From Candidatus Hydrogenedens sp. (GTDB lineage: Bacteria; Hydrogenedentota; Hydrogenedentia; Hydrogenedentales; Hydrogenedentaceae), in the NCBI GenBank assembly GCA_035361075.1, contig DAOSBX010000025.1, forward strand, positions 6,120-50,224: 44,105 nucleotides of DNA, given 5' to 3'. Position numbers and translations under genes: made by a program. Every line of letters begins with the position of its first letter. Position 1 is the stretch's first letter. Below the pieces are notes generated by a model, which was not told where the DNA came from, made no database searches, and saw nothing but the letters and a program-made list of their open reading frames with translations. Shown one piece after another: positions 33,750-42,925 of the stretch.

Positions 33750-34244
33750 ATGATTGACTTGACAAAATACATTACTCGTGATTTAGTTTGTGTCTACAAA
33801 GATGCAGAAACCAAACCATTTATTCTTGAGAAGATAGCAAAATTAACTTCGCATCATAATGAGGAATTGCTATCGCGAGAAAAGGAGGTCTTGGATACAT
33901 TCTTAGAGCGTGAGCAGTTGGGCTCAACTGCTTTAACAAAAGGTATTGCTTTGCCTCACTGTCGAATGTCAGGCATATCAGATTTTATTATCGGCATTCT
34001 TGTATCACCTGAAGGAGTTGCTTATGGGTCTATGGATGGATTAAAGAGCCGAATCTTCTTCTTCGTAATAGCACCAAAAGAGAGCGGAAAGGAATATTTA
34101 GATATCATGGCAGAAATAGGTTCTTTTCTATCCAATGAAGAAGTAGTAGAAAAACTAATGAATTCAGAAAATGACGAGTTTTTGTTTAATACATTTTTGA
34201 ACTTATGGGATGAATATTCACATAAGGAACACAATAAAGAATGA
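33750..34244 (+). CDS. PTS EIIA (fructose/nitrogen-type, PtsN-like)
   Basis: A 164-residue EIIA domain of the mannitol/fructose/Ntr class. The phospho-accepting His70 lies in the hallmark GIALPHCRM, and the fold order (ITRDLV at the start, EREQLGSTAL, FFVIAPKESG, YLDIMAEIGSFL) is complete. There is no EIIB or EIIC next to it and no HPr or EI in the window, so it is more likely regulatory, like PtsN, than part of a sugar transporter. The stop codon overlaps the next gene's start as ATGA. Confidence 0.92.
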   Translation: MIDLTKYITRDLVCVYKDAETKPFILEKIAKLTSHHNEELLSREKEVLDTFLEREQLGSTALTKGIALPHCRMSGISDFIIGILVSPEGVAYGSMDGLKSRIFFFVIAPKESGKEYLDIMAEIGSFLSNEEVVEKLMNSENDEFLFNTFLNLWDEYSHKEHNKE

Positions 34245-35950
34245 CCCAGAGTTGTGGATGCAGTCCTCATTGTACAGTCTCCAATAAAGAAAACAATATT
34301 GGGCGAAACCTTAAAACAATCCTATATAACCCTCGCGTTTCATGTCCCACATGGAACGCTTTCCTTATTGCGTTAATCATTCTCGTCTTTGGTCAGGTAG
34401 TGCATTTCGACTTTGTCTATTACGACGACTATGTCTACACAGTAGGAAAAATTAACAAGGGAAATTTATGGTCACCTCAATTCTTATACTGGGCTCTTAC
34501 CTCCACAGATGATGGTTTTTGGGCTCCTCTAACGAAAATCTCACACCGAGTAGATACTCACGTGTTTGGTGATAACGCTCATGGGCACCACTTAATAAAT
34601 CTTATTCTTCATACTTTAAATGCTCTGATTCTTTGGAGGGTTTTATGCAGACTCACAGGAGATGGTTTGCTACAATTCCTTTCAGTTTGTATTTTCACTT
34701 TACATCCGTTGAGGATTGAACCTGTTGCATGGATAGCGGGAAGGAAAGACCTTTTATCAACGTTCTTCCTGCTATTGATGTTGCACAAATACATGAATTG
34801 GAAGTATTCACGTACGAAATCTGACTACTTAAAAGTCCTACTCTTTTTCTTCTTATCCGCTTTATCTAAACCTGTAAGTATCATTTTTCCCTTATTTCTC
34901 CCCGTATTAGATTTTCTTATTGTAGGTAATAAGGAACAGGAAAAAAATAATATTAGTCTTCTAAAACAGTTGTTGCTTTATGTCCCTTTCTTCATTATCT
35001 CATTGTTCATTTTGCTAATAACAATACACGCTGAGCAAGAAGCAATTGTTCCCACTGGTGTACTATCACCATTGCAAAGAATACGAAGGGTTATCGTATC
35101 CTCATCTGCGTATGCTCTTCTCACATTCGTCCCTATAAACCTACATATCCCGTCCGGTATCGAGTACTACCCATTCTTTACTGTTTATAAAGGAGTACCT
35201 GTTTACGATAGGGTACAGGTTGTAATATTCTCTTTACTCGTTCTTTCTGTAGTATCCACTTTTTGGATTTTTTCACCTAAAAATATTAAAATTGGAGTGG
35301 GTTCTTTTCTTCTCTTCCTCATACCGCTTTTGCCAGTGCTTGGCATTATTCCATTTGGACATCACCTTATAGCAGACCGTTTTACATATTCTGCACACAT
35401 AGGTTTTTCCTTATTTTTAGTGACACTTTCAACTCGTCTTTATGGTATTACTAAACGTCTATATAATGTTTTGTTATTCCTTTTAATTTTGTCATTTGCA
35501 ACAGTCACTGTTATTAAATTACCCGTTTGGGAGAATGGAGAAAAACTATTCAGAAATACATTAAAATATGAACCTAATTGCTATGTGTCTTATTGTAATA
35601 TTGGTTACTCTCTTATCAAGCAGGGGAGATATAGTGAAGCCATCCCTTGCTTAAAAAGGGCTATTGAGGAAAATCCGTTACTTGCTGGTCCGTATAACGA
35701 TTTAGCGTTCGCATACCAATCTCTTGGAAGATATGACGATGCTCTCGTTTACTACGAAAAATGTATACAACTATCAGGTGAGGACCCACAAATACTAAGC
35801 AATGTTGCTGTGCTTTACTTCGAGTTAGGAGACTACGAAAAGTCAAAGTCATTTGCAGAAAAGGCGTTGAAGAAAAATAACGATATAAAAAACGCACAGC
35901 ACATTTTAGAAAAAATAGAGCAGATAGAAAAGAGTAAATTAGGTGGTTAG
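34241..35950 (+). CDS. GT-C glycosyltransferase with C-terminal TPRs
   Basis: A 569-residue membrane protein. A first helix (about 38-55) is followed by FVYYDDYVY with the acidic pair Asp62/Asp63, the catalytic region of GT-C enzymes (PMT/ArnT/TMTC-like) that use lipid-linked sugars. About ten further helices follow to residue 420 (LHPLRIEPVAWIAGRKDLLS is a hallmark of the bacterial TPR-GT-C group). At about 435-565 are three to four TPR units (GYSLIKQGRYSEAIPCLKRAI, AYQSLGRYDDALVYYEKC, LYFELGDYEKSKSFAEKAL). The N-terminal 35 residues are cytoplasmic and rich in Cys. It probably glycosylates proteins or lipids on the outer face of the inner membrane. Its end overlaps the convergent PIG-L gene by 12 bases. 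Confidence 0.88.
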   Translation: MTQSCGCSPHCTVSNKENNIGRNLKTILYNPRVSCPTWNAFLIALIILVFGQVVHFDFVYYDDYVYTVGKINKGNLWSPQFLYWALTSTDDGFWAPLTKISHRVDTHVFGDNAHGHHLINLILHTLNALILWRVLCRLTGDGLLQFLSVCIFTLHPLRIEPVAWIAGRKDLLSTFFLLLMLHKYMNWKYSRTKSDYLKVLLFFFLSALSKPVSIIFPLFLPVLDFLIVGNKEQEKNNISLLKQLLLYVPFFIISLFILLITIHAEQEAIVPTGVLSPLQRIRRVIVSSSAYALLTFVPINLHIPSGIEYYPFFTVYKGVPVYDRVQVVIFSLLVLSVVSTFWIFSPKNIKIGVGSFLLFLIPLLPVLGIIPFGHHLIADRFTYSAHIGFSLFLVTLSTRLYGITKRLYNVLLFLLILSFATVTVIKLPVWENGEKLFRNTLKYEPNCYVSYCNIGYSLIKQGRYSEAIPCLKRAIEENPLLAGPYNDLAFAYQSLGRYDDALVYYEKCIQLSGEDPQILSNVAVLYFELGDYEKSKSFAEKALKKNNDIKNAQHILEKIEQIEKSKLGG

Positions 35951-36754
35951 TAAAGGAAAATCAGGTTTAACAATTTCCTCTCCTAAAACAAGTTCTAAAA
36001 CACCAAACTTCTCATATCTAAATAACTCAGCGTGTCCTATTCCTTGGCTTCTACCTTTTTCTGCTGTGTAATTCTTTATAGCACTTGTGATAACCTGATT
36101 TTTTAATTCTCTATCAGCTTTCTTAAGACCGTCCATGTTAATACCTAATGTACTCGCCTCTAATAATAACGAATCTATTGTCAAGTCCATCTGTGTTTCA
36201 TGTTTTAATAGAGATTCTATCTTCTTATCAATTACAGCACTTATGTCAATGTATGCATTTACACTGTATGGCTTCTTAGCGAACCAATATGCTTCACTTA
36301 CAAAATGTGGTTGATACAAACCGACAGTACCAAACTTAGGATTACTACTAAAGGAACACGCCTCATACGTTACCATTGCAGTATACCTGTGGTCAGGATG
36401 ATCCTCACCTGGAGCAAATGGGTCCCATGAAAAAACGATATTAGCCTTCACCTCTCTTATTACATCTATAATCATGTTTCTTACATATTTTCGTGGAACA
36501 TCTTCTAATTCTGAATCTAAAAAGTTACCAAACCTTACTTCCTTTAATCCTAATACCTTACCTGCTTCTATCGCCTCTAACCTCGACTTTTCTACAACTT
36601 CTCCCTCACTCAAAGAAAACGTTCCCTTTCTATTGTCCGTAAGAATTAACTCATAAACATTGTATTTTTTCTCCTCTACTAACCTGTATATTGTCCCTGC
36701 ACACATAAACTCCATATCATCGCCGTGAGCAACTACTACCAATACATTTTTCAT
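35939..36754 (-). CDS. PIG-L/LmbE-family deacetylase
   Basis: A 271-residue zinc-dependent deacetylase for N-acetyl sugars or sugar conjugates. The metal motif is AHGDDMEF (His10, Asp12, Asp13; usual form AHPDDxE, with Gly in place of Pro) and the second His is in EDHPDHRYTA. No signal peptide, so cytoplasmic. A GGAGA site lies eight bases before the ATG. It is upstream of nothing on its strand in the immediate vicinity except an overlapping convergent end. Possible substrates are GlcNAc lipids or BshB/MshB-type thiol precursors. Confidence 0.9.
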   Translation of the reverse strand: MKNVLVVVAHGDDMEFMCAGTIYRLVEEKKYNVYELILTDNRKGTFSLSEGEVVEKSRLEAIEAGKVLGLKEVRFGNFLDSELEDVPRKYVRNMIIDVIREVKANIVFSWDPFAPGEDHPDHRYTAMVTYEACSFSSNPKFGTVGLYQPHFVSEAYWFAKKPYSVNAYIDISAVIDKKIESLLKHETQMDLTIDSLLLEASTLGINMDGLKKADRELKNQVITSAIKNYTAEKGRSQGIGHAELFRYEKFGVLELVLGEEIVKPDFPLLTT

Positions 36755-36853
36755 ATCTTTTCTCCAAAAACTACTTACTTACAAACAACGTTATAATAGA
36801 CAGGCACAATTACTTTTCCCTTTTAAACTAAAAACTTCTTGTATATCAAAACA

Positions 36854-37960
36854 TTATAGTTTTACTGGCATTATAATGTTCAGATATCTCTCATCTTCTT
36901 CCTTCTCGGGATTTAGTGGTTTTATAACACATGGACTATTACTATCCTTTACAGATAACACAACTTTATCTGTTGTAATATGTTCAGCCACATCGACAAG
37001 GTACTCAATATTAAAGCCTATTTTTACATCTTCCCCTTTATACTCCGCTTCCACAATATCACTAAACTCACCCACCTCTGGGTTCTGCACATCTACCTGC
37101 AACTGACCTTCCTTAATAATCATTTTTATTGTCATTGTCTTCATTGCCTCTGCTCTCTTCAATACTTCCTTCCACTCCTCTGTTTTCAATATAACATGCT
37201 TACTATAATCTTTAGGTATTACTATTTCATAATTTGGAAATGTCCCATCTATCAAACTACACGTCAAACATGTTTGATTAAATTGGAAACTTGCCCTCGA
37301 CTCACCTACACATATCTTAACATCACCTGTCCCATCCATCTGATTCATTATCTCTTTAACCGCTCTTTCAGGAATCGTTATTCTTACATTCTTCTCTTTT
37401 GGAACATTTTCCTTTTCTCTTCGTAAACTCATCCTCTTACCATCCGTTGCAACAACCGTCAATTTACCACCCGACATTTCAAATAAAACACCTGTTAATG
37501 CATATCTCGATTCTTCGGTGCACACCGCAAATGCAACCTTCTTAAACATATCCATTAAAAGCGATTCTGAAATGATAACTGGTTCTTCATCCTCAATATA
37601 CGTTACTGGTGGAAACTCATCCGGTGGCATCGTTATATATTTAACTTCTGTTCTACCACTCTTCACTACAACCTGATTTTCTCCAATAGATTGAATATTA
37701 ACTTCACCCTTCGGTAAGTGAGATAATAAGTTCGAAAATAAATGTGCTCTTATTGTTACTTTCCCCTCTTCTATTATTTTACATTCACTCAATTCCTGCT
37801 CTATCGTCATCCTTAAATCTGTACTCGTCAATTTTAAAATGCCATTTTCCGCTGTTATTAAAATAGACGATAGAATAGGTAACGATGACTTAGCTGGCAC
37901 AGCATTCCTCACTTTTAATAATGCTTCATTTAATTTTTCCTGTTCAACAGTAATTTTCAT
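36854..37960 (-). CDS. dnaN: DNA polymerase III beta clamp
   Basis: A 368-residue sliding clamp with the three repeated clamp domains in order (MKITVEQEKLNEALLKV at the start; LPILSSILITAENGILKLTSTDL; RYALTGVLFEMSGGKLTVVATDGKRMS; the end YLNIIMPVKL is the usual clamp C-terminus M-P-V/M-R/K-L). It holds polymerase and repair factors on DNA. GGAGA lies eight bases before the ATG. In most bacteria dnaN is next to dnaA and oriC; here neither dnaA nor recF is adjacent, but an AT-rich repeat region lies upstream. Confidence 0.97.
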   Translation of the reverse strand: MKITVEQEKLNEALLKVRNAVPAKSSLPILSSILITAENGILKLTSTDLRMTIEQELSECKIIEEGKVTIRAHLFSNLLSHLPKGEVNIQSIGENQVVVKSGRTEVKYITMPPDEFPPVTYIEDEEPVIISESLLMDMFKKVAFAVCTEESRYALTGVLFEMSGGKLTVVATDGKRMSLRREKENVPKEKNVRITIPERAVKEIMNQMDGTGDVKICVGESRASFQFNQTCLTCSLIDGTFPNYEIVIPKDYSKHVILKTEEWKEVLKRAEAMKTMTIKMIIKEGQLQVDVQNPEVGEFSDIVEAEYKGEDVKIGFNIEYLVDVAEHITTDKVVLSVKDSNSPCVIKPLNPEKEEDERYLNIIMPVKL

Positions 37961-38037
37961 AGCATTTCTCCATTATCTCTTTTTCTTCTTATTATTTATA
38001 TATAAATATCAGTTTAGTTGTAGTAGTTTATGTTCTT

Positions 38038-38203
38038 TTGTTAACAACTATTAAAGATTATCTATTTTACATATTTAAAAGCAACTTCTTTATGTTAAGA
38101 AGATGTTTATTTATTTGTTAAAAACTTATAGTTATTAACAAATGAGTATTCTTTATAAATTTTTATGTTTATATTTTGTTATTAAAATTTGTTTTATTAA
38201 CAA
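38038..38203. repeat. AT-rich region with TTRTTAACAA repeats upstream of dnaN
   Basis: The decamer TTATTAACAA occurs at 38132-38141 and 38194-38203 in the same orientation, the palindrome TTGTTAACAA at 38038-38047, and a partial TTTGTTAAAA near 38114. The TTATTAACA core differs at two positions from the classical DnaA box TTATCCACA. The stretch 37970-38222 is over 75% AT by eye. It may be part of a replication origin or an autoregulatory site for dnaN, but there is no perfect DnaA box. Confidence 0.4.
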
Positions 38204-38222
38204 TATTTTAACACGTTATAAC

Positions 38223-40184
38223 CTATAATCTAACAACTCTTAAAAATTCTTCTGGTGTTACAATCCCCTGCTTTATTTTTTCTCTACAGTGGTCAGCCAT
38301 AGTCTTCATTTTAGCTGTCTGTGCTATTGTTTCAGGAGTTGCACCATCAGCAATTAATTTCCGAATTTGTGGTGTTATCTCCAATATTTCAAAAATCCCT
38401 GTTCTACCTTTATATCCTGTGTGATAACAATTATTACATCCTCTTCCACGATATAGTTTTTTAATAGTAGTAGGAAGTCCTACCTCCTTCAATATCGATG
38501 TACTTGGTTTATACTCTACCTTACACTCCTCACATGTTTTTCTTACAAGCCTTTGTGCAATAATTGCAGTAAGTGCGCTCGATATCAGGTACGAAGGCAT
38601 ACCCATATTCCTGAGTGTGTTAATCGCATCGGGTGCATCGTTCGTATGGAGAGTACTAAATACAAGATGACCTGTCATTGCTGCTCTGATTGCAATATGT
38701 GCTGTTTCTGTATCCCGTATCTCGCCAACAAGGATAACATCAACATCCTGTCTTAACGCCGCCCTTAACGTATTTGCAAATGTCACTCCAATATCAGGGT
38801 CAATTTGCACTTGGTTGATTCCAGAGAGCTGGTACTCAACAGGGTCCTCAAGTGTTACAATACTTTCAGTCATCACATTCTTTTGATTAAGTGCCGCGTA
38901 AAGTGTTGTTGTCTTACCGCTCCCTGTAGGACCAGTAACAAGTATCATACCGTAAGGTTGCCTAATTAGTTTTACAAGTTTATTCTGTTCTTTCTCATCA
39001 AGCCCGAGGTCACCTATCCCTGACAGAACTGCAGACTGATCCAGAAGACGTAAAACGACACGCTCACCTAAAAATGTTGGAAGTGTTGCTACACGGATAT
39101 CCAACTCTCTCCCTTCCACCTCTAAGTTCATGTGTCCATCCTGTGGATGTCTTGTCTCTGTAATATCAAGATCAGACAATATCTTTATACGAGAAACCAC
39201 AGCATTTTGCATATTCGGGTGAATACTCATCACATCATGTAGAATACCATCAATTCGATATCTTACTCGCATCTCTGGTTCCTGTGGGTCAAGATGAATA
39301 TCTGTTGCCCCTGCTTTAACTGCACCCTCAAGGATTGTTTTCACTGTGTTTATAGCAGACATGCCAGATGCTTCTTTTGCTATCTTTTCAAACCGCCTAT
39401 CCTGTGTGATAGAGGAAGGAGCAACACGTTTAATTTCTGTTTTCTCTGACATTTCTTTCTCCTTTTCAGGTCGTTCTTTTGTTATTACTTTTTCTCGTGC
39501 CGATATTGTCTGTTTTTTAGGTTGTTCTACAATAACATTATTATTTAAAAGTTGTTCATACCATTTATCAATTATTGCATCTATATTGTCTACTGCTGTC
39601 AACATTGGGTATATTCGCTTACCTATGAGAATAGAAAGGTCTTTTGTCTTCTGTATATTTTGCGGACTGGTGATAAGCACTGTAACTTTATCGCCTTCGA
39701 TATAAATAGGCAAGACTTGATATCTATGAGCAAGGGCTTCAGGTATCGTATTTAGCGCAGAAACCTCTGGCTTAACAGTTTTTATATCTACATACTCAAG
39801 ATTATGCTGTTTCGCTAACGTCTTTGCTATATCCTCCCTTTTAACATAGCCAAGTTCAAGTAAAATATTACCTAATAATCTATTCGTCCTTTTTTGAACT
39901 CTTAATGCTTCTTCAAGTTGTTCCTTACTAATAATTCCGTCTTCAAGCAAGGCACTACCGAGAGATTTATGTTTTTCTTGAAGTTCTCGAGGATGCCATT
40001 CATACCTTAGAATGTCTTCCACTGCGGAGAAGGTTACCTTACCCATTTGAATAAGTTGTTTAAACCATGGAACACCACTCGTCTTTTCACGTTCACGGAC
40101 TTTATTAAGCTCTTCCTGCGTAATGTATTCGCCTTTAACAAGTCGTTCCGCTATCCGATTTTCATTATTTACCTCATCTGACAT
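38223..40184 (-). CDS. PilB/GspE-type secretion ATPase with MshEN domain
   Basis: A 653-residue ATPase that powers pilus assembly or type II secretion. At the N-terminus two tandem 24-residue motifs (73-97 SLGSALLEDG and 102-126 LLGNILLELG with their ...ALxxQ ends) are the c-di-GMP-binding MshEN signature. The core has Walker A GPTGSGKT (Lys424), an Asp box EDPVEY, Walker B VGEIRD and the His box STLHTND. Four Cys (CEEC and CNNC) near 565-590 form the zinc motif. Extension ATPases, not retraction ATPases, have this layout. No pilC, pilD or pilM neighbours are in the window; the pseudopilin at 10.6 kb and the PilZ protein may belong to the same pathway. Confidence 0.95.
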   Translation of the reverse strand: MSDEVNNENRIAERLVKGEYITQEELNKVREREKTSGVPWFKQLIQMGKVTFSAVEDILRYEWHPRELQEKHKSLGSALLEDGIISKEQLEEALRVQKRTNRLLGNILLELGYVKREDIAKTLAKQHNLEYVDIKTVKPEVSALNTIPEALAHRYQVLPIYIEGDKVTVLITSPQNIQKTKDLSILIGKRIYPMLTAVDNIDAIIDKWYEQLLNNNVIVEQPKKQTISAREKVITKERPEKEKEMSEKTEIKRVAPSSITQDRRFEKIAKEASGMSAINTVKTILEGAVKAGATDIHLDPQEPEMRVRYRIDGILHDVMSIHPNMQNAVVSRIKILSDLDITETRHPQDGHMNLEVEGRELDIRVATLPTFLGERVVLRLLDQSAVLSGIGDLGLDEKEQNKLVKLIRQPYGMILVTGPTGSGKTTTLYAALNQKNVMTESIVTLEDPVEYQLSGINQVQIDPDIGVTFANTLRAALRQDVDVILVGEIRDTETAHIAIRAAMTGHLVFSTLHTNDAPDAINTLRNMGMPSYLISSALTAIIAQRLVRKTCEECKVEYKPSTSILKEVGLPTTIKKLYRGRGCNNCYHTGYKGRTGIFEILEITPQIRKLIADGATPETIAQTAKMKTMADHCREKIKQGIVTPEEFLRVVRL

Positions 40185-40622
40185 ACCAGCACTCCATTAC
40201 ATAAAAAATATATTCCATTTAATCTATTTATAATACATCAAATATACATTTTATAATAATAATAAGTCAAGAGAGGAATAAAACATGTTACTTAAAAGTT
40301 AAAAAAATTAAATAACGCATATCAAATCATAAAAAAAATCAAACTATGTAACCTACATTATTTTTACAAGTTCCTATACATATCTTTTTAGGTATGAACT
40401 TATGCCTTCGCCCTGATACGTTATAATACATAAACACAGGACAAAATCCGCATATTACTAACTACTGACCACATCCCCGCTCACGGAATAATATACTGCT
40501 AAATATGTTATTATATAGGACGACCCCACGGTAGTTTCAGAATAAATGATGCCACTTATGACATAATTGAAAATTATCTTATATTATCGGTAATATTCTA
40601 ATGGAATTTATAAGGATTAGTA
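40185..40622. other. 438-base divergent intergenic region
   Basis: It separates the PilB/GspE-type gene from the carbamoyltransferase gene. It is AT-rich, with a TATAAT at 40422-40427 lacking a good -35, a weak TTGAAA/TAATAT pair (40567-40596) in front of the carbamoyltransferase and an AAGGATT ribosome site at its right end. No open frame longer than about ten codons with a ribosome site, no RNA gene and no clear repeat were found. Confidence 0.5.
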
Positions 40623-42437
40623 ATGAATATACTTGGTATATCTGCCTTCTATCATGACAGCGCATCTGCATTACTTATGAATGGGGAGATAATCGCATCT
40701 GCCCAAGAAGAACGTTTCACAAGGAAGAAGCACGACCCACGTTTTCCAAAAAATGCAGTGGAATACTGCCTTCGGGAAGGGAATTTGAAAATCTCGGACA
40801 TCGACTGTGTGGTGTTTTATGATAAGCCATTCCTAAAATTTGAACGGCTTATGATGACATATCTCGGAACCGCACCAGCAGGCATAACATCATTTTTTGT
40901 TCAGTTACCATCATGGCTATCTGAAAAACTAAATATGCGTGCAACTATTCGTAAAGAGTTAGATTATCATGGTGAAATATTATTTTCCACGCATCACCTT
41001 TCTCATGCCGCATCTGCATTTTTCCCAAGTCCGTTTGAAGAATCTGCAATTATAACCCTCGACGGCGTCGGTGAATGGGCAACATCTGCGTATGGCGTCG
41101 GTAAAGGCAACAAAATAAAATTATTCAAAGAAATACGTTTTCCACATTCCCTGGGACTGTTATATTCTGCATTTACCTACTTTACAGGGTTTAAGGTAAA
41201 TAGCGGAGAGTACAAACTGATGGGACTTGCACCGTATGGTGAGCCAACGTATGTAGATATTATCAAGAGGGAACTCATTGATATTCGCGATGACGGTTCA
41301 TTTAGGTTGAATTTGAAATATTTCGATTACTGTGCTGGCTTGAAAATGACCAACCAGCGGTTTGCAAATCTTTTTGGCGGTCCACCTCGTAAGCCAGAGT
41401 CAAAAATTACACAACGCGAAATGGATTTGGCAAAATCGATACAACTCGTAACAGAAGAAATCGTTTTGAAAATAGCACATCATGTACATAAACAAACAGG
41501 ATTAAAAAAACTTGCGATGTCAGGCGGGGTAACATTAAACTGTGTTGCAAATGGCCGACTCTTACGAGAAGGACCGTTTGATGAAATCTGGATACAGCCC
41601 TGTGCAAGTGATGGAGGTAATGCGTTAGGTTGTGCCTTATTAGTGTGGCATCAAGTCTATGGAAAGGAACGCATCCCTGACTCTCGTCGACAAAAAGCCA
41701 GTTATTTAGGACCTGAATTCTCGGATGATGAAATTGAAACATTTTTGAGAGAGGAAAATATCCCTTACGAAAAATTATCCGAAAAAGACATTGCGAACCG
41801 AGTTGCACAGTTGATTGATGAAGGAAAGGTTGTAGGTTGGTTTCAAGGAAGGATGGAATTTGGACCCCGTGCCTTAGGGGCGAGGAGTATTTTAGGAGAT
41901 GCACGTTCACGGGAAATGCAGTCCGTTCTAAACTTAAAAATTAAATTCCGAGAATCATTTCGCCCGTTTGCTCCTACAGTACTTCGCGAACATGCCGATG
42001 AATATTTCGAACTGAACGGTGCAGAGAGTCCGTACATGTTACTTGTGGCAAATGTACGAAAGGAACATCTCCGCGAATTAACAGAGGAAGAAAAACAGGC
42101 TCGTGGGTTCGACAAATTAAAGGTTATTCGTTCTGATATACCTGCGGTAACACATGTTGACAATTCAGCACGAATCCAAACCATCTCTCGTAATGACCAC
42201 CCGCGATACTACGATATGATAAAGGCATTCTATGATAGAACTGGTTGCCCCGTTATTATTAATACCTCCTTTAATGTCCGCGGTGAACCGATTGTTTGCA
42301 CACCGAAAGAAGCATACACCTGTTTCATGAGAACAAATATGGACTATCTATGTATGGGTTCATTCCTTTTAGATAAAACCCAACAAAGAGCATGGCACGA
42401 AGAAAAAGACTGGAAAAAAGAATTTGAACTGGATTAA
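40623..42437 (+). CDS. NodU/CmcH-family carbamoyltransferase
   Basis: A 604-residue O-carbamoyltransferase that transfers carbamoyl from carbamoyl phosphate via carbamoyl-adenylate to a hydroxyl of a sugar or metabolite. The N-terminal Kae1-like domain starts ILGISAFYHDSASALL and includes HHLSHAASAFFPSPF and ITLDGVGEWATSA; the C-terminal YrdC-like part has FGPRALGARSILGDAR and NTSFNVRGEPIV. The metal-binding His residues in HHLSHA are present. It is followed after five bases by an SxtJ-type gene, the usual partner. In many bacteria such pairs sit in exopolysaccharide or secondary-metabolite loci and decorate glycans. Confidence 0.95.
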   Translation: MNILGISAFYHDSASALLMNGEIIASAQEERFTRKKHDPRFPKNAVEYCLREGNLKISDIDCVVFYDKPFLKFERLMMTYLGTAPAGITSFFVQLPSWLSEKLNMRATIRKELDYHGEILFSTHHLSHAASAFFPSPFEESAIITLDGVGEWATSAYGVGKGNKIKLFKEIRFPHSLGLLYSAFTYFTGFKVNSGEYKLMGLAPYGEPTYVDIIKRELIDIRDDGSFRLNLKYFDYCAGLKMTNQRFANLFGGPPRKPESKITQREMDLAKSIQLVTEEIVLKIAHHVHKQTGLKKLAMSGGVTLNCVANGRLLREGPFDEIWIQPCASDGGNALGCALLVWHQVYGKERIPDSRRQKASYLGPEFSDDEIETFLREENIPYEKLSEKDIANRVAQLIDEGKVVGWFQGRMEFGPRALGARSILGDARSREMQSVLNLKIKFRESFRPFAPTVLREHADEYFELNGAESPYMLLVANVRKEHLRELTEEEKQARGFDKLKVIRSDIPAVTHVDNSARIQTISRNDHPRYYDMIKAFYDRTGCPVIINTSFNVRGEPIVCTPKEAYTCFMRTNMDYLCMGSFLLDKTQQRAWHEEKDWKKEFELD

Positions 42438-42442
42438 TAACT

Positions 42443-42856
42443 ATGGCTATGAAAATTAATTACAAAGACAAAAAAGAACAACGGAAGTTCGGAATTTTAA
42501 TCGGTGCTATTTGTGTATTAATCGGTACTGCACGTTGGGCAATACATGGATTTATAGCACTCCCATATATCTGGTGGGGTATCGGTGCAGTGCTTATCAT
42601 TTGTGGAATTGTAGTACCTATTATTTTACTCCCTGTATTTTTTATTTGGCTCAAACTTGCCGAAGCATTAAACTGGCTAATGACACGAATCCTATTACTT
42701 ATTGTTTTCTACCTCATAATAACGCCGATAGGATTACTGTTTCGGCTCGTGAAAGGTGACCCATTACATCGACAATGGCTCCCTAAAGATGCGACATACT
42801 GGGAAGAAGTCGAGGTCCAACCCGAAACAAAAGATGAATTCTTAAAGCAGTTTTAA
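42443..42856 (+). CDS. SxtJ-family membrane protein
   Basis: A 137-residue membrane protein. Three or four hydrophobic segments (about 18-34, 42-68 and 78-100) are followed by a hydrophilic tail with DPLHRQWLPKDATYW, a segment typical of SxtJ-family proteins found behind NodU-type carbamoyltransferases. Its function is not established; it may tether the enzyme to the membrane. The ATG at 42443 begins five bases after the carbamoyltransferase stop, so translation is probably coupled; an ATG two codons further is an alternative. The small DUF5989 gene that often follows is not present. Confidence 0.83.
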   Translation: MAMKINYKDKKEQRKFGILIGAICVLIGTARWAIHGFIALPYIWWGIGAVLIICGIVVPIILLPVFFIWLKLAEALNWLMTRILLLIVFYLIITPIGLLFRLVKGDPLHRQWLPKDATYWEEVEVQPETKDEFLKQF

Positions 42857-42925
42857 GTATAAATTAAATTATAGATAGTAGTAACAACAAATGGTCAACC
42901 AATTAACAGGATAGGAGGTAAAAAA

